Origin: Xanthomonas chitinilytica
GTDB taxonomy: Bacteria; Pseudomonadota; Gammaproteobacteria; Xanthomonadales; Xanthomonadaceae
Assembly (NCBI RefSeq): GCF_026107455.2
Contig: NZ_JAPCHY010000003.1
Location: forward strand, 124,001-188,000
DNA length: 64,000 nucleotides
Direction: 5' to 3'
Made by a program: the position numbers and the translations under genes. Of the stretch, positions 18,707-29,171 are shown one piece after another. Below the pieces are notes generated by a model. The model searched no databases and was not told the DNA's origin. It saw nothing but the letters and a program-made list of their open reading frames with translations. Each line of letters begins with the position of its first letter. The stretch's first letter is position 1.

Positions 18707-18726
18707 ACGCGGCCGGTCGGCCGCGT
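18707..18726 (-). terminator. Candidate terminator between leuB and gdhA
   Basis: A perfect 9-bp stem, ACGCGGCCG with CGGCCGCGT, has a two-base centre. On the minus strand it is followed by TCTCGTTGG, a weak T tract. It is placed correctly to end the ilv-leu operon, 11 bases past the leuB stop. Confidence 0.5.
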
Positions 18727-18737
18727 CGCGAGGGGAT

Positions 18738-19799
18738 TCAGCGCAGGCGTGCGAGCACGGCCCGGGTGGCGTCGGCGGTGGAGACCGCCGGCTCCCTGCC
18801 GGCGAGGTCGGCGGTGAACACGCCATCGTCCAGCGCCGCGGCCACCGCGGCCTCGATGCTGGCGGCCTCGGTTTCCAGTCCCAGCGAATGCCGCAGCAGC
18901 ATCGCCGCGCTGAGGAGGGTGGCGTAGGGGTTGGCGATGCCCTGGCCGGCGATGTCCGGGGCCGAGCCGTGGATCGGCTCGTAGATGCCGATGCCACCGG
19001 CTTCGCCGAGGGAAGCGGATGGCAGCAGCCCCAGCGAGCCGGCCAGCATCGAGGCCTCGTCGGTGAGGATGTCGCCGAACATGTTCTCGGTGACGATCAC
19101 GTCGTAGGCGCGCGGCTTGGCGATCAGGTGCATGGCCATCGAATCGACCAGCTGGTGCTCCAGCTCCACGTCGGGGAACTCCTCGCGGCCGATGCGGGTG
19201 GCGATGTCGCGCCACAGCCGCGAGGTCTCCAGCACGTTGGCCTTGTCCACCGACGTCAGCCTGCCGCGACGCTGCCGGGCCAGGCCGAAGGCGCTGCGCA
19301 GCACCCGCTCGATCTCGGTCACCGTGTAGCGGCACAGGTCGCTGGCGCTTTCCGCGTCGCGGGTCTTGTCGCCGAAGTAGATGCCGCCGGTGAGCTCGCG
19401 CACCACCACGAAGTCCACGTCCTTGAGCAGTTCCGGCTTGATCGGCGAGGCGCCCAGCGCCGCCGGGTGGGTGCGCACCGGGCGCAGGTTGGCGAACAGG
19501 CCCAGCGCCTTGCGGATGGCGAGCAGGCCCTGTTCCGGGCGTACCGGGGCGTTGGGATCGGACCACTTCGGCCCGCCGACCGCGCCCAGCAGTACCGCGT
19601 CGGCCTTGCGGCAGGCTTCCAGCGTGGCTGCAGGCAGCGGCTCGCCGTGGCGGTCGATGGCGATGCCGCCGATGTCGTGCTCGCTGAAAGTGAAGTCGTG
19701 CCCGAAGCGGGCGGCGATGGCGTTGAGGACTTCGACGGCGGCGGCGGCGACTTCCGGCCCGATGCCGTCGCCCGGCAATACGACGATGTTGGCTTGCAT
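18738..19799 (-). CDS. leuB: 3-isopropylmalate dehydrogenase
   Basis: This 353-residue NAD-dependent enzyme oxidises and decarboxylates 3-isopropylmalate in the third step of leucine synthesis. It opens with [15 protein letters not shown], has the substrate arginines in [11 protein letters not shown], the catalytic [14 protein letters not shown] and [15 protein letters not shown] regions, and the family signature [20 protein letters not shown] followed by [15 protein letters not shown]. It is the last gene of the ilv-leu operon. Unlike the tight spacing elsewhere, 125 bases holding a dispersed hairpin separate it from leuD, so its expression may be partly uncoupled. Confidence 0.96.
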   Translation of the reverse strand: MQANIVVLPGDGIGPEVAAAAVEVLNAIAARFGHDFTFSEHDIGGIAIDRHGEPLPAATLEACRKADAVLLGAVGGPKWSDPNAPVRPEQGLLAIRKALGLFANLRPVRTHPAALGASPIKPELLKDVDFVVVRELTGGIYFGDKTRDAESASDLCRYTVTEIERVLRSAFGLARQRRGRLTSVDKANVLETSRLWRDIATRIGREEFPDVELEHQLVDSMAMHLIAKPRAYDVIVTENMFGDILTDEASMLAGSLGLLPSASLGEAGGIGIYEPIHGSAPDIAGQGIANPYATLLSAAMLLRHSLGLETEAASIEAAVAAALDDGVFTADLAGREPAVSTADATRAVLARLR

Positions 19800-19827
19800 G
19801 CGGATTTCCCGTGTTTCCTGGTTCTTC

Positions 19828-19917
19828 GTAGGAGCGATGTCAGTCGCGACCGGGGCTTTCTCGGAGAACGCCCCGGTCGCGACTGATGGCCCGAGGCCAC
19901 CCAGCGTCGCTCCTGCA
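19828..19917. repeat. Dispersed hairpin repeat between leuD and leuB
   Basis: GTAGGAGCGATGTCAGTCGC, continuing GACCGGGGC, is answered by GCCCCGGTCGCGACTGATG and then, after a short insertion, AGCGTCGCTCCTGC. It belongs to the same family as 735-800 and 5924-6510, but the right arm is interrupted by about 15 extra bases. It lies inside the ilv-leu operon and would be transcribed as a strong RNA hairpin. Confidence 0.8.
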
Positions 19918-19924
19918 ACTGAGG

Positions 19925-20503
19925 TCAGATGTGTCGTTGGCTTTCGTAGCGGGCGATGGCGTCGGCGCGGCCGAGCAGCCAGCCCAGCTGGTCCACGCCC
20001 TCCAGCAGGCAGGTTTGCGAGAACCCGTCCAGCGGGAAGGAATACGCGTGGCCATCAGGCGTGCGCAGTTCGCGCGCGGCCACGTCGATGGTCAGCTCGT
20101 CGTCCGGGCGCTGCATCAGTTCCTGCACGTCGGCCTCGTCCAGCACGATCGGCAGCAGTCCGTTCTTCAGCGAATTGCCGCGGAAAATGTCGGCGATCTC
20201 GCTGCTCACGATGGCGCGCAGGCCCAGGTCGGTCAGCGCCCACGGCGCATGCTCGCGCGAGGAGCCGCAGCCGAAGTTGCGCCCGGCCAGCAGGATGGCG
20301 CGGCCCTGGTTGTGCGGCTGGTTGAAGGCGAATTCCGGGTTCGGCGCGCCGTCGGCCTGCCAGCGCCAGTCGTTGAAGGCGTGCTTGCCCAGGCCGGCGC
20401 GCTCGGTGGTGGACAGGAACCGTGCCGGGATGATCTGGTCGGTGTCGATGTTGGTCTGGCGCAGCACCACGCTGCGCGAGCTCAGGGTGCGGAACCCGGC
20501 CAT
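19925..20503 (-). CDS. leuD: 3-isopropylmalate dehydratase small subunit
   Basis: This 192-residue swivel-domain subunit pairs with LeuC to isomerise 2-isopropylmalate to 3-isopropylmalate. It has the hallmark [33 protein letters not shown] and [20 protein letters not shown] stretches. Its ATG overlaps the leuC stop codon by one base (TGATG), which implies translational coupling and equal production of the two subunits. Confidence 0.96.
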   Translation of the reverse strand: MAGFRTLSSRSVVLRQTNIDTDQIIPARFLSTTERAGLGKHAFNDWRWQADGAPNPEFAFNQPHNQGRAILLAGRNFGCGSSREHAPWALTDLGLRAIVSSEIADIFRGNSLKNGLLPIVLDEADVQELMQRPDDELTIDVAARELRTPDGHAYSFPLDGFSQTCLLEGVDQLGWLLGRADAIARYESQRHI

Positions 20504-21924
20504 CAGGCCACCTCCTTGTCGAACAGTTCGCGCGGATCGCTGACCTTGCCGTTCACCGCCGCCCAGGCCGCGGTCATCGGCGAGGCCAGCAGCGTGCGCG
20601 AGCCCGGCCCCTGCCGGCCCTCGAAGTTGCGGTTGCTGGTGCTCACCGCCAGTTGCCCCGGCGCGACCAGGTCCCCGTTCATGGCGATGCACATCGAACA
20701 GCCCGGCTCGCGCCACTCGGCGCCGGCGGCGCGCACGACCTCGTGGATGCCCTCGGCCTCGGCCTCGCGCTTGACGATCTCCGACCCGGGTACCACCAGC
20801 ATGCGCACGCCGGTGGCGACGTGGCGGCCGCGCAGCACCTGCGCCACCTCGCGCATGTCGCTCAGGCGGCCGTTGGTGCAGGAGCCGACGAACACCACGT
20901 CCACCGGGGTGCCGGCCAGCGCATGGCCGGCCTGGAAATGCATGTAGTCCAGTCCCTTTTGCGCGGCGGCGTCGTTGGCGGCCGGGATCGGCGCGTCAAC
21001 GGCAATGGCCGTGCCCGGGTGGGTGCCCCAGGTCAGGGTCGGGCGGATGTCGGCGGCGTCGATGCGCACCTCGACGTCGAAGCGCGCGCCCTCGTCGCTG
21101 CGCAGCGTCTGCCAGTACGCAACGGCCTTGTCGAAGTCGGCGCCCTTGGGGCCGCGCGGGGTCCTGGCCACCCAGTCGAAGGTGACCTGGTCGGGCGCCA
21201 CCATGCCGGCGCGGGCACCGGCCTCGATGCTCATGTTGCACAGGGTCATGCGCTGCTCCATGTCCATCGCCGCGATGGTGGAGCCGCGGTATTCGATGAC
21301 GTGGCCGGTGCCGCCGTTGACCCCGATCACGCCGATGATGTGCAGCACCACGTCCTTGGCGCCGACGCCCGGCGCCAGTTCGCCATCGACGGTGATCGCC
21401 ATGGTCCTGGCCTTGCGCTGCAGCAGGCACTGGGTGGCCAGCACGTGGCCGACCTCGCTGGTGCCGATGCCGAACGCCAGCGCGCCGAAGGCGCCGTGGG
21501 TGGAGGTGTGGCTGTCGCCGCAGACGATGGTCATGCCCGGCTGGGTGAAGCCCTGCTCGGGGGCGATGACGTGGACGATGCCGCGGCTGCTCGAGGCCAT
21601 GTCGAACAGCTCGATGCCGTATTCGGCGCAGTTGCGCGCCAGCATCTCCACCTGCGCCTCGGACGCCTTGCTCGCGTACGGCAGCTTGCCGTCGGCGCTG
21701 GGCGGCAGGGTCGGGGTGGAGTGGTCCATGGTCGCCTTGGTGCGGTCCGGGCGACGTGGCTTGAGGCCGCGCCCGCGCAGCTCGGTGAACGCCTGCGGCG
21801 AGGTGACCTCGTGGATCAGGTGCAGGTCGATGTACAGCACCGCCGGGGCGCTGTCGCTTTCGGGCACGACCAGGTGGGCGTCCCACAGCTTGTCGTACAG
21901 GGTTTTCGGGGTGGTGCTGCTCAT
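20503..21924 (-). CDS. leuC: 3-isopropylmalate dehydratase large subunit
   Basis: This 473-residue aconitase-family enzyme binds a [4Fe-4S] cluster. Its three ligands are the cysteines in [14 protein letters not shown] and [31 protein letters not shown] and [17 protein letters not shown] are further family marks. The ATG at 21924 ([17 protein letters not shown]) has a GGAAGAAA site upstream and lies 29 bases after leuA. Confidence 0.96.
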   Translation of the reverse strand: MSSTTPKTLYDKLWDAHLVVPESDSAPAVLYIDLHLIHEVTSPQAFTELRGRGLKPRRPDRTKATMDHSTPTLPPSADGKLPYASKASEAQVEMLARNCAEYGIELFDMASSSRGIVHVIAPEQGFTQPGMTIVCGDSHTSTHGAFGALAFGIGTSEVGHVLATQCLLQRKARTMAITVDGELAPGVGAKDVVLHIIGVIGVNGGTGHVIEYRGSTIAAMDMEQRMTLCNMSIEAGARAGMVAPDQVTFDWVARTPRGPKGADFDKAVAYWQTLRSDEGARFDVEVRIDAADIRPTLTWGTHPGTAIAVDAPIPAANDAAAQKGLDYMHFQAGHALAGTPVDVVFVGSCTNGRLSDMREVAQVLRGRHVATGVRMLVVPGSEIVKREAEAEGIHEVVRAAGAEWREPGCSMCIAMNGDLVAPGQLAVSTSNRNFEGRQGPGSRTLLASPMTAAWAAVNGKVSDPRELFDKEVA

Positions 21925-21953
21925 CGTTTCTTCCGTCGCTGTGGCTGCCGCGC

Positions 21954-23512
<1,559 letters not shown>

Positions 23513-23516
<4 letters not shown>

Positions 23517-24619
23517 CAGAGGGTCTCCTCGACAGCGGTAGCGGTGACGGGCAGGGGGCTTGCAGGGGAAGCGGAAGCGGGGACAGAGGCGGAGCGGGCG
23601 GGACGGTTGCGAAGTCGTTCGCTGCCGCGCCGACGCGGCTTGCGCGGCGGCCGCGGCCGCACCTCGGACAGCAGCGTGGCCAGCACCGAGGCGTCGATGT
23701 TGCCGCCGGACACCACCGCGCACTTGCGCTTGCCGGCGACGCGGCGGCCGGCCGCCAGCGCCAGCGCGCCGGCGCCCTCGGCGATCACGTGTTCCTCCAG
23801 CGCCAGCCGCACCAGGGTCTCGCGCAGTTCGGCCTCGCGCACGATCACCACCTCGTCGAGCAGGCTGGTGCACAGGCGGCGGGTGATGAAGCCGGGGATC
23901 TTGACCTTGACGCCGTCGGCCAGGGTCGGCACCGGCGCGATCTCGCGCAGGTCGCCGCGGATGGCGCGGGCCATCGAATCGACGCCCTCGACCTGGGAGC
24001 CGACCACGCGCACGCCCTGCGACTTCAGCGCCAGCGCCACGCCCGCGGCCAGGCCACCGCCGCCGATCGGCACGATCACCACGTCCGGCGCGTGCGCGGC
24101 GATCTCGATGCCGACCGTGCCCTGGCCGGCGATCACGTCCGGGTCGTCGAACGCGGACAGGAAGCGGTAGCCGTTGTGCTCGGCCAGCTCGCGGGCGAAG
24201 GCGTAGGCCTCGTCGTAGCTGTTGCCGTGCTGGCGCACGGTGGCGCCCCAGTGGGCGACGCCGGCGATCTTGGTGGCCGGCGCGCCGTGCGGCATCACGG
24301 TGATGGCCTGCACGCCGAGCCGGTAGGCCGACCAGGCCACGCCCTGGGCGTGGTTGCCGGCCGAGGCGCAGATCACCGGGCGTTCGTCGCCGCGCTCCAG
24401 CGCGGCCAGCAGCGCGTTGAGCGCGCCGCGCACCTTGTAGGAACCGGTGCGCTGCAGGTTCTCCAGCTTCAGCCACACGCCGAAGCGCTCGGCATAGTGC
24501 AGCGGGGTCGGGGTCAGGAAGCGCCGCAGCCGCGCCTGCGCGGCCAGCACGTCGGCGACGTCGACGCCGGGTACGGCTACGTCCGGATCCTGGGCGGTGG
24601 CGCGGCCGGATTCAGGCAT
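23513..24619 (-). CDS. ilvA: Threonine ammonia-lyase (short form lacking the ACT regulatory domains)
   Basis: This 368-residue PLP enzyme converts threonine to 2-oxobutyrate for isoleucine. The PLP lysine lies in [17 protein letters not shown], and the phosphate-binding glycine loop is [15 protein letters not shown]. Its length matches the catabolic TdcB-like form. It stops about 55 residues after the catalytic core, in a basic Arg/Pro/Ser-rich tail, instead of the twin ACT domains that give isoleucine feedback in Escherichia coli IlvA. The operon context shows a biosynthetic role. The start is uncertain: ATG at 24619 ([10 protein letters not shown]) or at 24682, which has GAGG upstream. Confidence 0.88.
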
Positions 24620-24751
24620 CGCGGCGTGGCCATGCGCAGGCGGCGGCGACGGCCGCAGGCGACAGGCAGTGGCAGCCCCCATCGCCTCGAAGAAGACGCC
24701 TCCGGGCCGGCGCCCTGCGGGCGCGGGCGGTGGCGGTGCGGACGAGCGGAT

Positions 24752-25009
24752 TCATGGCGCCGCTCCGGCGGCTTCGACCGCGGTGATGCGTACCGACTCG
24801 CAGTCGTGCACCTTCTCCAGCTGGCGGCACAGCGTTTCCGGCGGTCGCCCGCCGGAAACCAGCAGCTGCAGGTGCCAGCGGCCGGCGTCGCCGGCATCGG
24901 GCGCGCCGGAGATGGCGCAGGGCGCGAAGCCGCGGCGTTCGGCCATGCCGATCACGCGCAGCAGCGCGCCCTCGACGGGCTTCAGCACCAGGTCAAGCCG
25001 GTATTGCAT
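24752..25009 (-). CDS. ilvM: Acetolactate synthase small subunit, ACT domain (IlvM-like)
   Basis: This 85-residue single ACT domain begins MQYRLDLVLKPVEGALLRVI and has the usual hydrophobic strand-helix pattern, followed by LEKVHDCESVRITAV. It starts 17 bases before the end of ilvG, so it should be translated with it and bind the large subunit. IlvM-type subunits activate the enzyme and affect valine sensitivity. It is followed by 132 bases without a clear gene before ilvA. Confidence 0.85.
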   Translation of the reverse strand: MQYRLDLVLKPVEGALLRVIGMAERRGFAPCAISGAPDAGDAGRWHLQLLVSGGRPPETLCRQLEKVHDCESVRITAVEAAGAAP

Positions 25010-26714
25010 TGGGAGTCTCCTGCTGGCGATGGGCCGGGTTGCTGTCCAGCATGGTGCTGTTGGCGTTGTTGGGCGGCACCAGCGGCCAGACGTTGGCGCG
25101 CGCGTCGATGGCCACGTGCAGCAGCGCCGGCCCGGGCGCCGCCAGCATCCGCGCCAGCCCGTCCTCGACCTCGCTGCGCGCGGTGATGCGGTGCGCGGGA
25201 ATGCCGAACACCTGCGCCAGCGCGGCGAAGTCGGGATTGTCGGACAGGTCGATCTCGCTGTAGCGCTCGGCGAAGAACAGCTCCTGCCACTGCCGGACCA
25301 TGCCCAGCGAGCTGTTGTCCAGCAGCACGATCTTCACCGGCAGCCGGCAGCGGGCGATGGTGGCCAGCTCCTGCACGTTCATCATGAAGCTGCCGTCGCC
25401 GGAGACCAGCACCACGGTGCGCTCGGGGCAGGCGAACTGCGCGCCCATCGCCGCCGGCAGGCCGAAGCCCATGGTGCCCAGCGCGCCGCTGGTCAGGTGG
25501 TTGCGCGGGTGGTTGAAGCGGCAGTGCTGGGCCACCCACATCTGATGCTGGCCGACGTCGCAGGCGATGATGCTGTCGGCCGGCGCCACCTCGCTCAGCC
25601 GCTTGAGCAGGGCCGGGGCGTAGATGTCGCTGCCGGGGGCGTCGTAGCGCGCGCCGAAGCGCTCGCGGTTGCCGGCGCAGCGCTTGCGCCAGGCATCGCA
25701 GTGGCTGGCGGCGTTGCGCAGCGCGCGCAGGCCGTCGCGCACGTTGCCGGGAATGGCGATGTCGGCCGTGCGCAGCTTGGAGATCTCGTAGGCGTCGGCA
25801 TCCAGGTGGACGATGCGCGCGAACGGCGCGAACTCGGCCAGCTTGCCGGTGGCGCGGTCGTCGAAGCGCGCGCCGACCACCACCAGCAGGTCCGATTCCT
25901 GCACCGCCATGTTGGCCGCGCGGGTGCCGTGCATGCCCAGCATGCCCAGCAGCTGCGGATGCCCGGCCGGCAGCGCGCCCAGGCCGCGCAGGGTCAGCAC
26001 GGTGGGAATCCCGCTGGCCTCGACGAACTGGCGGAACTCCTCCACCGCTTCGCCCAGGGCGATGCCGCCGCCGCCGTAGACCACCGGCTTCTCCGCCGCG
26101 GCGATGGCCTCGATCGCCTCGGCCAGCCTGCGCGCGTCCGGCGCCGGCACCGGATCGACCGCCGCCGGCACGTGCGCCGGCAGGTGCGAGGCGTCGGCCA
26201 CCTGCACGTCCTTGGGCAGGTCGATCAGCACCGGGCCGGGGCGGCCTTCGCGGGCGATGCGGAACGCCTCGCGCACCACTTCCGGCAGCTGCTCGACGCT
26301 GCGTACCAGGTAGCTGTGCTTGACGATCGGCATGGTCATGCCGAACACGTCCAGTTCCTGGAACGCGTCGGTGCCCAGCAGCGGCGTGCCCACCTGGCCG
26401 GTCAGGCAGACCATCGGCACCGAGTCCAGCATCGCGTCGGCGATGCCGGTCACCAGGTTGGAGGCGCCGGGGCCGGAGGTGGCCACGCATACGCCGACCT
26501 TGCCGCTGGCACGGGCGTAGCCGTTGGCGGCCAGCGCCGCGCCCTGCTCGTGGCGCACCAGGATGTGCTTGAGGGTGGAATCCACCAATGCGTCGTAGAA
26601 CGGCATGATGGTGCCGCCCGGATAGCCGAACAGCGTTTCCACGCCTTCGGCCTCCAGGGCCTGCGTCAACCAGCGTGCGCCGTTGCGGGGCGCGCTGTGT
26701 GCGGAGGTGTTCAT
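24993..26714 (-). CDS. ilvG: Acetolactate synthase large subunit
   Basis: This 573-residue ThDP enzyme forms acetolactate or acetohydroxybutyrate, the first common step of valine, leucine and isoleucine synthesis. The catalytic glutamate is in RHEQGAALAANGYARASGK. The ThDP motif runs GDGSFMMNVQELATIARCRL through LLDNSSLGMVRQWQ. FAD-domain residues such as GARFDDRATGKL are present. Pairing with an IlvM-like partner and not with a long IlvH makes it an IlvG-type enzyme. ATG at 26714, 41 bases after ilvC. Confidence 0.95.
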   Translation of the reverse strand: MNTSAHSAPRNGARWLTQALEAEGVETLFGYPGGTIMPFYDALVDSTLKHILVRHEQGAALAANGYARASGKVGVCVATSGPGASNLVTGIADAMLDSVPMVCLTGQVGTPLLGTDAFQELDVFGMTMPIVKHSYLVRSVEQLPEVVREAFRIAREGRPGPVLIDLPKDVQVADASHLPAHVPAAVDPVPAPDARRLAEAIEAIAAAEKPVVYGGGGIALGEAVEEFRQFVEASGIPTVLTLRGLGALPAGHPQLLGMLGMHGTRAANMAVQESDLLVVVGARFDDRATGKLAEFAPFARIVHLDADAYEISKLRTADIAIPGNVRDGLRALRNAASHCDAWRKRCAGNRERFGARYDAPGSDIYAPALLKRLSEVAPADSIIACDVGQHQMWVAQHCRFNHPRNHLTSGALGTMGFGLPAAMGAQFACPERTVVLVSGDGSFMMNVQELATIARCRLPVKIVLLDNSSLGMVRQWQELFFAERYSEIDLSDNPDFAALAQVFGIPAHRITARSEVEDGLARMLAAPGPALLHVAIDARANVWPLVPPNNANSTMLDSNPAHRQQETPNAIPA

Positions 26715-26755
26715 GCGATGCGACCTTTTGCCATGGCGGGTGGGGGGAGCCGCGG

Positions 26756-27730
26756 TTACGCGTTCTGGCTCTGCAGCCAGACCATCTTGGCGCGCAGTTC
26801 CTTGCCCACTTTCTCGATCGGATGCTCCAGGTCGGCCTGCTTGAAGCGGTTGTAGTTCGGCAGTCCGGCTTCGTACTCGGCCACCCAGTTCCTGGTGAAG
26901 GTGCCGTCCTGGATGTCGGTCAGCACTTCCTTCATGCGCGCCTTGGTGCCGGCGTCGATCACCCGCGGGCCGCTGACGTAGTCGCCGTACTGCGCGGTCT
27001 CGGACACGAACTCCAGCATGCGGGTGATGCCGCCCTCGTAGAACAGGTCGACGATCAGCTTCAGCTCGTGCAGCACCTCGTAGTAGGCGATCTCCGGCTG
27101 GTAGCCGGCTTCCACCAGCGTCTCGAAACCGGCCTGCACCAGCGCCGAGGCGCCGCCGCACAGCACCGCCTGCTCGCCGAACAGGTCGGTCTCGGTCTCT
27201 TCCTTGAAGGTGGTCTGGATCAGGTTGGCGCGGGCGCCGCCCAGGCCGGCGGCGTAGGCCAGCGCCAGCTGCTCGGCCTTGCCGCTGCGGTCCTGGTACA
27301 CCGCCCAGATGCACGGCACGCCGCGGCCGATCTCGTACTCGCGGCGCACCAGCGCGCCCGGGCCCTTCGGCGCCACCAGCACCACGTCCAGGTCGTCGCG
27401 CGGGGCGATCATGCCGTAATGCACGTTCAGGCCGTGCGCGAACAACAGGCAGGCGCCGGGCTTCATGTTCGGCGCCAGCACGTCCTCGTACAGCTTCTTC
27501 TGCACCATGTCCGGGGTGAGCACCGCCACCAGGTCGGCGTCCTTCACCGCCTCGGCCGGCGAGACGACGGTGAAGCCGTCGGCCTTGGCCTTGACCTCGG
27601 TGGGGCCGCCGGCGCGCAGGCCGATGACGACGTCGAAACCGGATTCGCGCAGGTTCAGCGCATGCGCGCGGCCCTGGCTGCCGTAGCCGACGACGGCGAT
27701 CTTGATCTGGGGCAGGTCATTGGTGCTCAT
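26756..27730 (-). CDS. ilvC: Ketol-acid reductoisomerase, class I
   Basis: This 324-residue NADPH-dependent enzyme carries out the second step of branched-chain amino acid synthesis. The nucleotide loop is [19 protein letters not shown]. The metal-binding residues lie in [19 protein letters not shown] and in [14 protein letters not shown]. The length is that of the short class I enzymes, not the 490-residue class II form of Escherichia coli. AAGGA precedes the ATG. It is the first structural gene of the operon, behind two terminator-like hairpins and a leader peptide. Confidence 0.96.
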   Translation of the reverse strand: MSTNDLPQIKIAVVGYGSQGRAHALNLRESGFDVVIGLRAGGPTEVKAKADGFTVVSPAEAVKDADLVAVLTPDMVQKKLYEDVLAPNMKPGACLLFAHGLNVHYGMIAPRDDLDVVLVAPKGPGALVRREYEIGRGVPCIWAVYQDRSGKAEQLALAYAAGLGGARANLIQTTFKEETETDLFGEQAVLCGGASALVQAGFETLVEAGYQPEIAYYEVLHELKLIVDLFYEGGITRMLEFVSETAQYGDYVSGPRVIDAGTKARMKEVLTDIQDGTFTRNWVAEYEAGLPNYNRFKQADLEHPIEKVGKELRAKMVWLQSQNA

Positions 27731-27756
27731 GATGCGGAGTTCCTTGCAGTGGAAAG

Positions 27757-27790
27757 AAAAACGGCCGTCGCGTCAGGACGCGGCGGCCGT
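27757..27790 (-). terminator. Second terminator in the ilv leader, just before ilvC
   Basis: On the minus strand ACGGCCGCCGCG pairs with CGCGACGGCCGT (one G-U pair) around a six-base loop, followed by TTTTTCTTTCC. It ends 26 bases upstream of the ilvC ATG, ahead of its ribosome-binding site. A small open frame, 27773-27880, has its stop in the loop, but it has no run of Ile, Leu or Val codons. Confidence 0.75.
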
Positions 27791-27908
27791 GCGGGGGCGG
27801 GAGGGCACCATGCGGGCGGATGCGGAGCGGCAGGCTTCGCATCGGGAGGATTTCTGCGTGGTGGCGTGTGGAGGATTCATGGTTTCAGATGAAATCGAAG
27901 CTGGAAAC

Positions 27909-27940
27909 GAAAAACCCCGCACCGGGGCCGGTGCGGGGTT
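27909..27940 (-). terminator. Attenuator terminator of the ilv-leu operon
   Basis: On the minus strand AACCCCGCACCGG pairs perfectly with CCGGTGCGGGGTT, followed by TTTCG, giving a run of five T. The 5' arm (CCCGCACC) can instead pair with GGTGCGGG at the end of the leader peptide gene (about 27983-27990), forming an antiterminator. That upstream segment in turn can pair through GGACGAG with CTCGTCC inside the Leu/Val codon run. This is the standard three-way attenuation switch. Confidence 0.88.
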
Positions 27941-27965
27941 CTGATCGAATCTGGCTGTTTTCTAC

Positions 27966-28094
27966 TTACGCGCCAGCTCGTCCCGCACCTGTGGGTTCGG
28001 TAATAAGGACGAGTACGAGAAGCGAACGGCCCGATGCCGCGCCGCCGATGGGCGCGTGCGGGAGATCGCTGGAATGTGTGTGGCGCTGCAACAT
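27966..28094 (-). CDS. ilv operon leader (attenuator) peptide
   Basis: This 42-residue open frame on the minus strand contains SLLVLVLITEPTG, seven successive Leu, Leu, Val, Leu, Val, Leu, Ile codons at residues 25-31. It ends 26 bases before the attenuator hairpin. Such a run makes ribosomes stall when branched-chain aminoacyl-tRNAs are scarce. Stalling here would cover CTCGTCC in the codon run and leave the downstream GGTGCGGGACGAG free to form the antiterminator. The chosen ATG is only about three bases from the predicted transcription start, so translation may be leaderless; no Shine-Dalgarno sequence is seen. The peptide itself probably has no function after synthesis. Confidence 0.82.
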   Translation of the reverse strand: MLQRHTHSSDLPHAPIGGAASGRSLLVLVLITEPTGAGRAGA

Positions 28095-28103
28095 GCGGAC
28101 GAG

Positions 28104-28131
28104 ATAACCATGGCGCTTTTGCCGCTGTCAA
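28104..28131 (-). promoter_or_regulatory. Predicted promoter of the ilv-leu operon
   Basis: On the minus strand a perfect TTGACA (28126-28131) is followed after 16 bases by GGTTAT (28104-28109), a moderate -10 element. The predicted start of transcription near 28097 lies just upstream of the leader peptide ATG. Confidence 0.55.
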
Positions 28132-28400
28132 CCCGCATGCGCGAAAAATCTCCAGCGGCGTCGGCGCGGCGGCGGAAACCCGCATCGCAGCAGGATGGTT
28201 GCGCTTGAAATCGATGCGCTGCGCGCACGCGACGACGGTGGGATGCCGCCGGTTGCGCGGAAATCGTGCTTTCCTGCGGCCGCATCCGGGGCATCTCCGG
28301 GGCATCGGAGCGGTCGCGGGGCACGTGCCATAATCCGTGCGGGGATTCCTCTCTACCTGTCCGATACCGGCATGACGCCGGCCCTTTGCGTGCGAGCGAC

Positions 28401-29018
28401 ATGGAACAGGATCACGACAACCCTGACACCGGGCCGGCCCGGGCCGGCCTGGATCCGGTCGACGGGGCATCGTGGCCGTGGCCGGTTGCCGAGGGCGGCG
28501 ACCCGCGATTGCCGGCCGCGATCTACGAGATGCTGCGCGAGATGGCCGCCGCGCGGATGGCGGCGCGGCAGGGCGATGTGCTGCTGCAGCCGACGGTACT
28601 GGTCAACGAAGCGCTGTCGCGGATGCTGGGCAGCGGCGCCGGTTATCGCGATCGCGTGCATTTCTTCGCCCTGGCGGCATTGAAGATGCGGGCGGTGCTG
28701 GTCGACTACGCACGCGCCAGCGTGGCCGACAAGCGTGGCGGCGGCAGCGTGGCGCTGACGCTGTCGCATGTGGAGTGCGATGCGGGAGGCAGCCAGACAC
28801 AGGAGTACCGGGTGCTGTCGCTGCATCGTGCGCTGGAGCGCTTTGCCGCCTGCGACCCGCGCGCCGCGCGTAGCGTCGAGCTGTCCTATTTCGGCGGCAT
28901 GACCCGCGACGAGATCGCCACCGTGCTGGAAGTATCGGTGCCGACCGTGGATCGCGACCTGCGTATCGCCAAGGCATGGTTGAGACGCGAGCTGGAGTCG
29001 GGCACGGAGGCGGAGTGA
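28401..29018 (+). CDS. ECF-type RNA polymerase sigma factor
   Basis: This 205-residue protein has a sigma region 2-like part (LVNEALSRMLG, FFALAALKMRAVLVDYARAS, DKRGGG) and a region 4 helix-turn-helix (LSYFGGMTRDEIATVLEVSV, then PTVDRDLRIAKAWLRREL). The KRGGG and ARSVELSYFGGM wording matches the family of stand-alone ECF factors often annotated as TIGR02999. No anti-sigma factor gene lies next to it, and I see no membrane segment. The ATG at 28401 (MEQDHDNPDTG) is preferred because upstream residues are low-complexity and arginine-rich. A BTAD-type activator gene follows. Confidence 0.85.
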   Translation: MEQDHDNPDTGPARAGLDPVDGASWPWPVAEGGDPRLPAAIYEMLREMAAARMAARQGDVLLQPTVLVNEALSRMLGSGAGYRDRVHFFALAALKMRAVLVDYARASVADKRGGGSVALTLSHVECDAGGSQTQEYRVLSLHRALERFAACDPRAARSVELSYFGGMTRDEIATVLEVSVPTVDRDLRIAKAWLRRELESGTEAE

Positions 29019-29171
29019 TCGCGGCAGCGCCGCCGCGTTCCGCCCGATGCAACCCGGATTTCCTTCCCGGCGGAGGAATCCGCGCCGGCGGATGATAGGA
29101 ATCCGCCGCTTTCTACGGTTTACCCCTTGGATGCCGCATTGCCGGAGGTCCGTCGATCCGATCCTGGGGGA

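Noticed and set aside
27877..28470. Longer minus-strand frames overlapping the ilv leader
   Set aside because: They read through the promoter and attenuator and lack family features; the 42-residue leader frame alone has the Leu/Val/Ile run.
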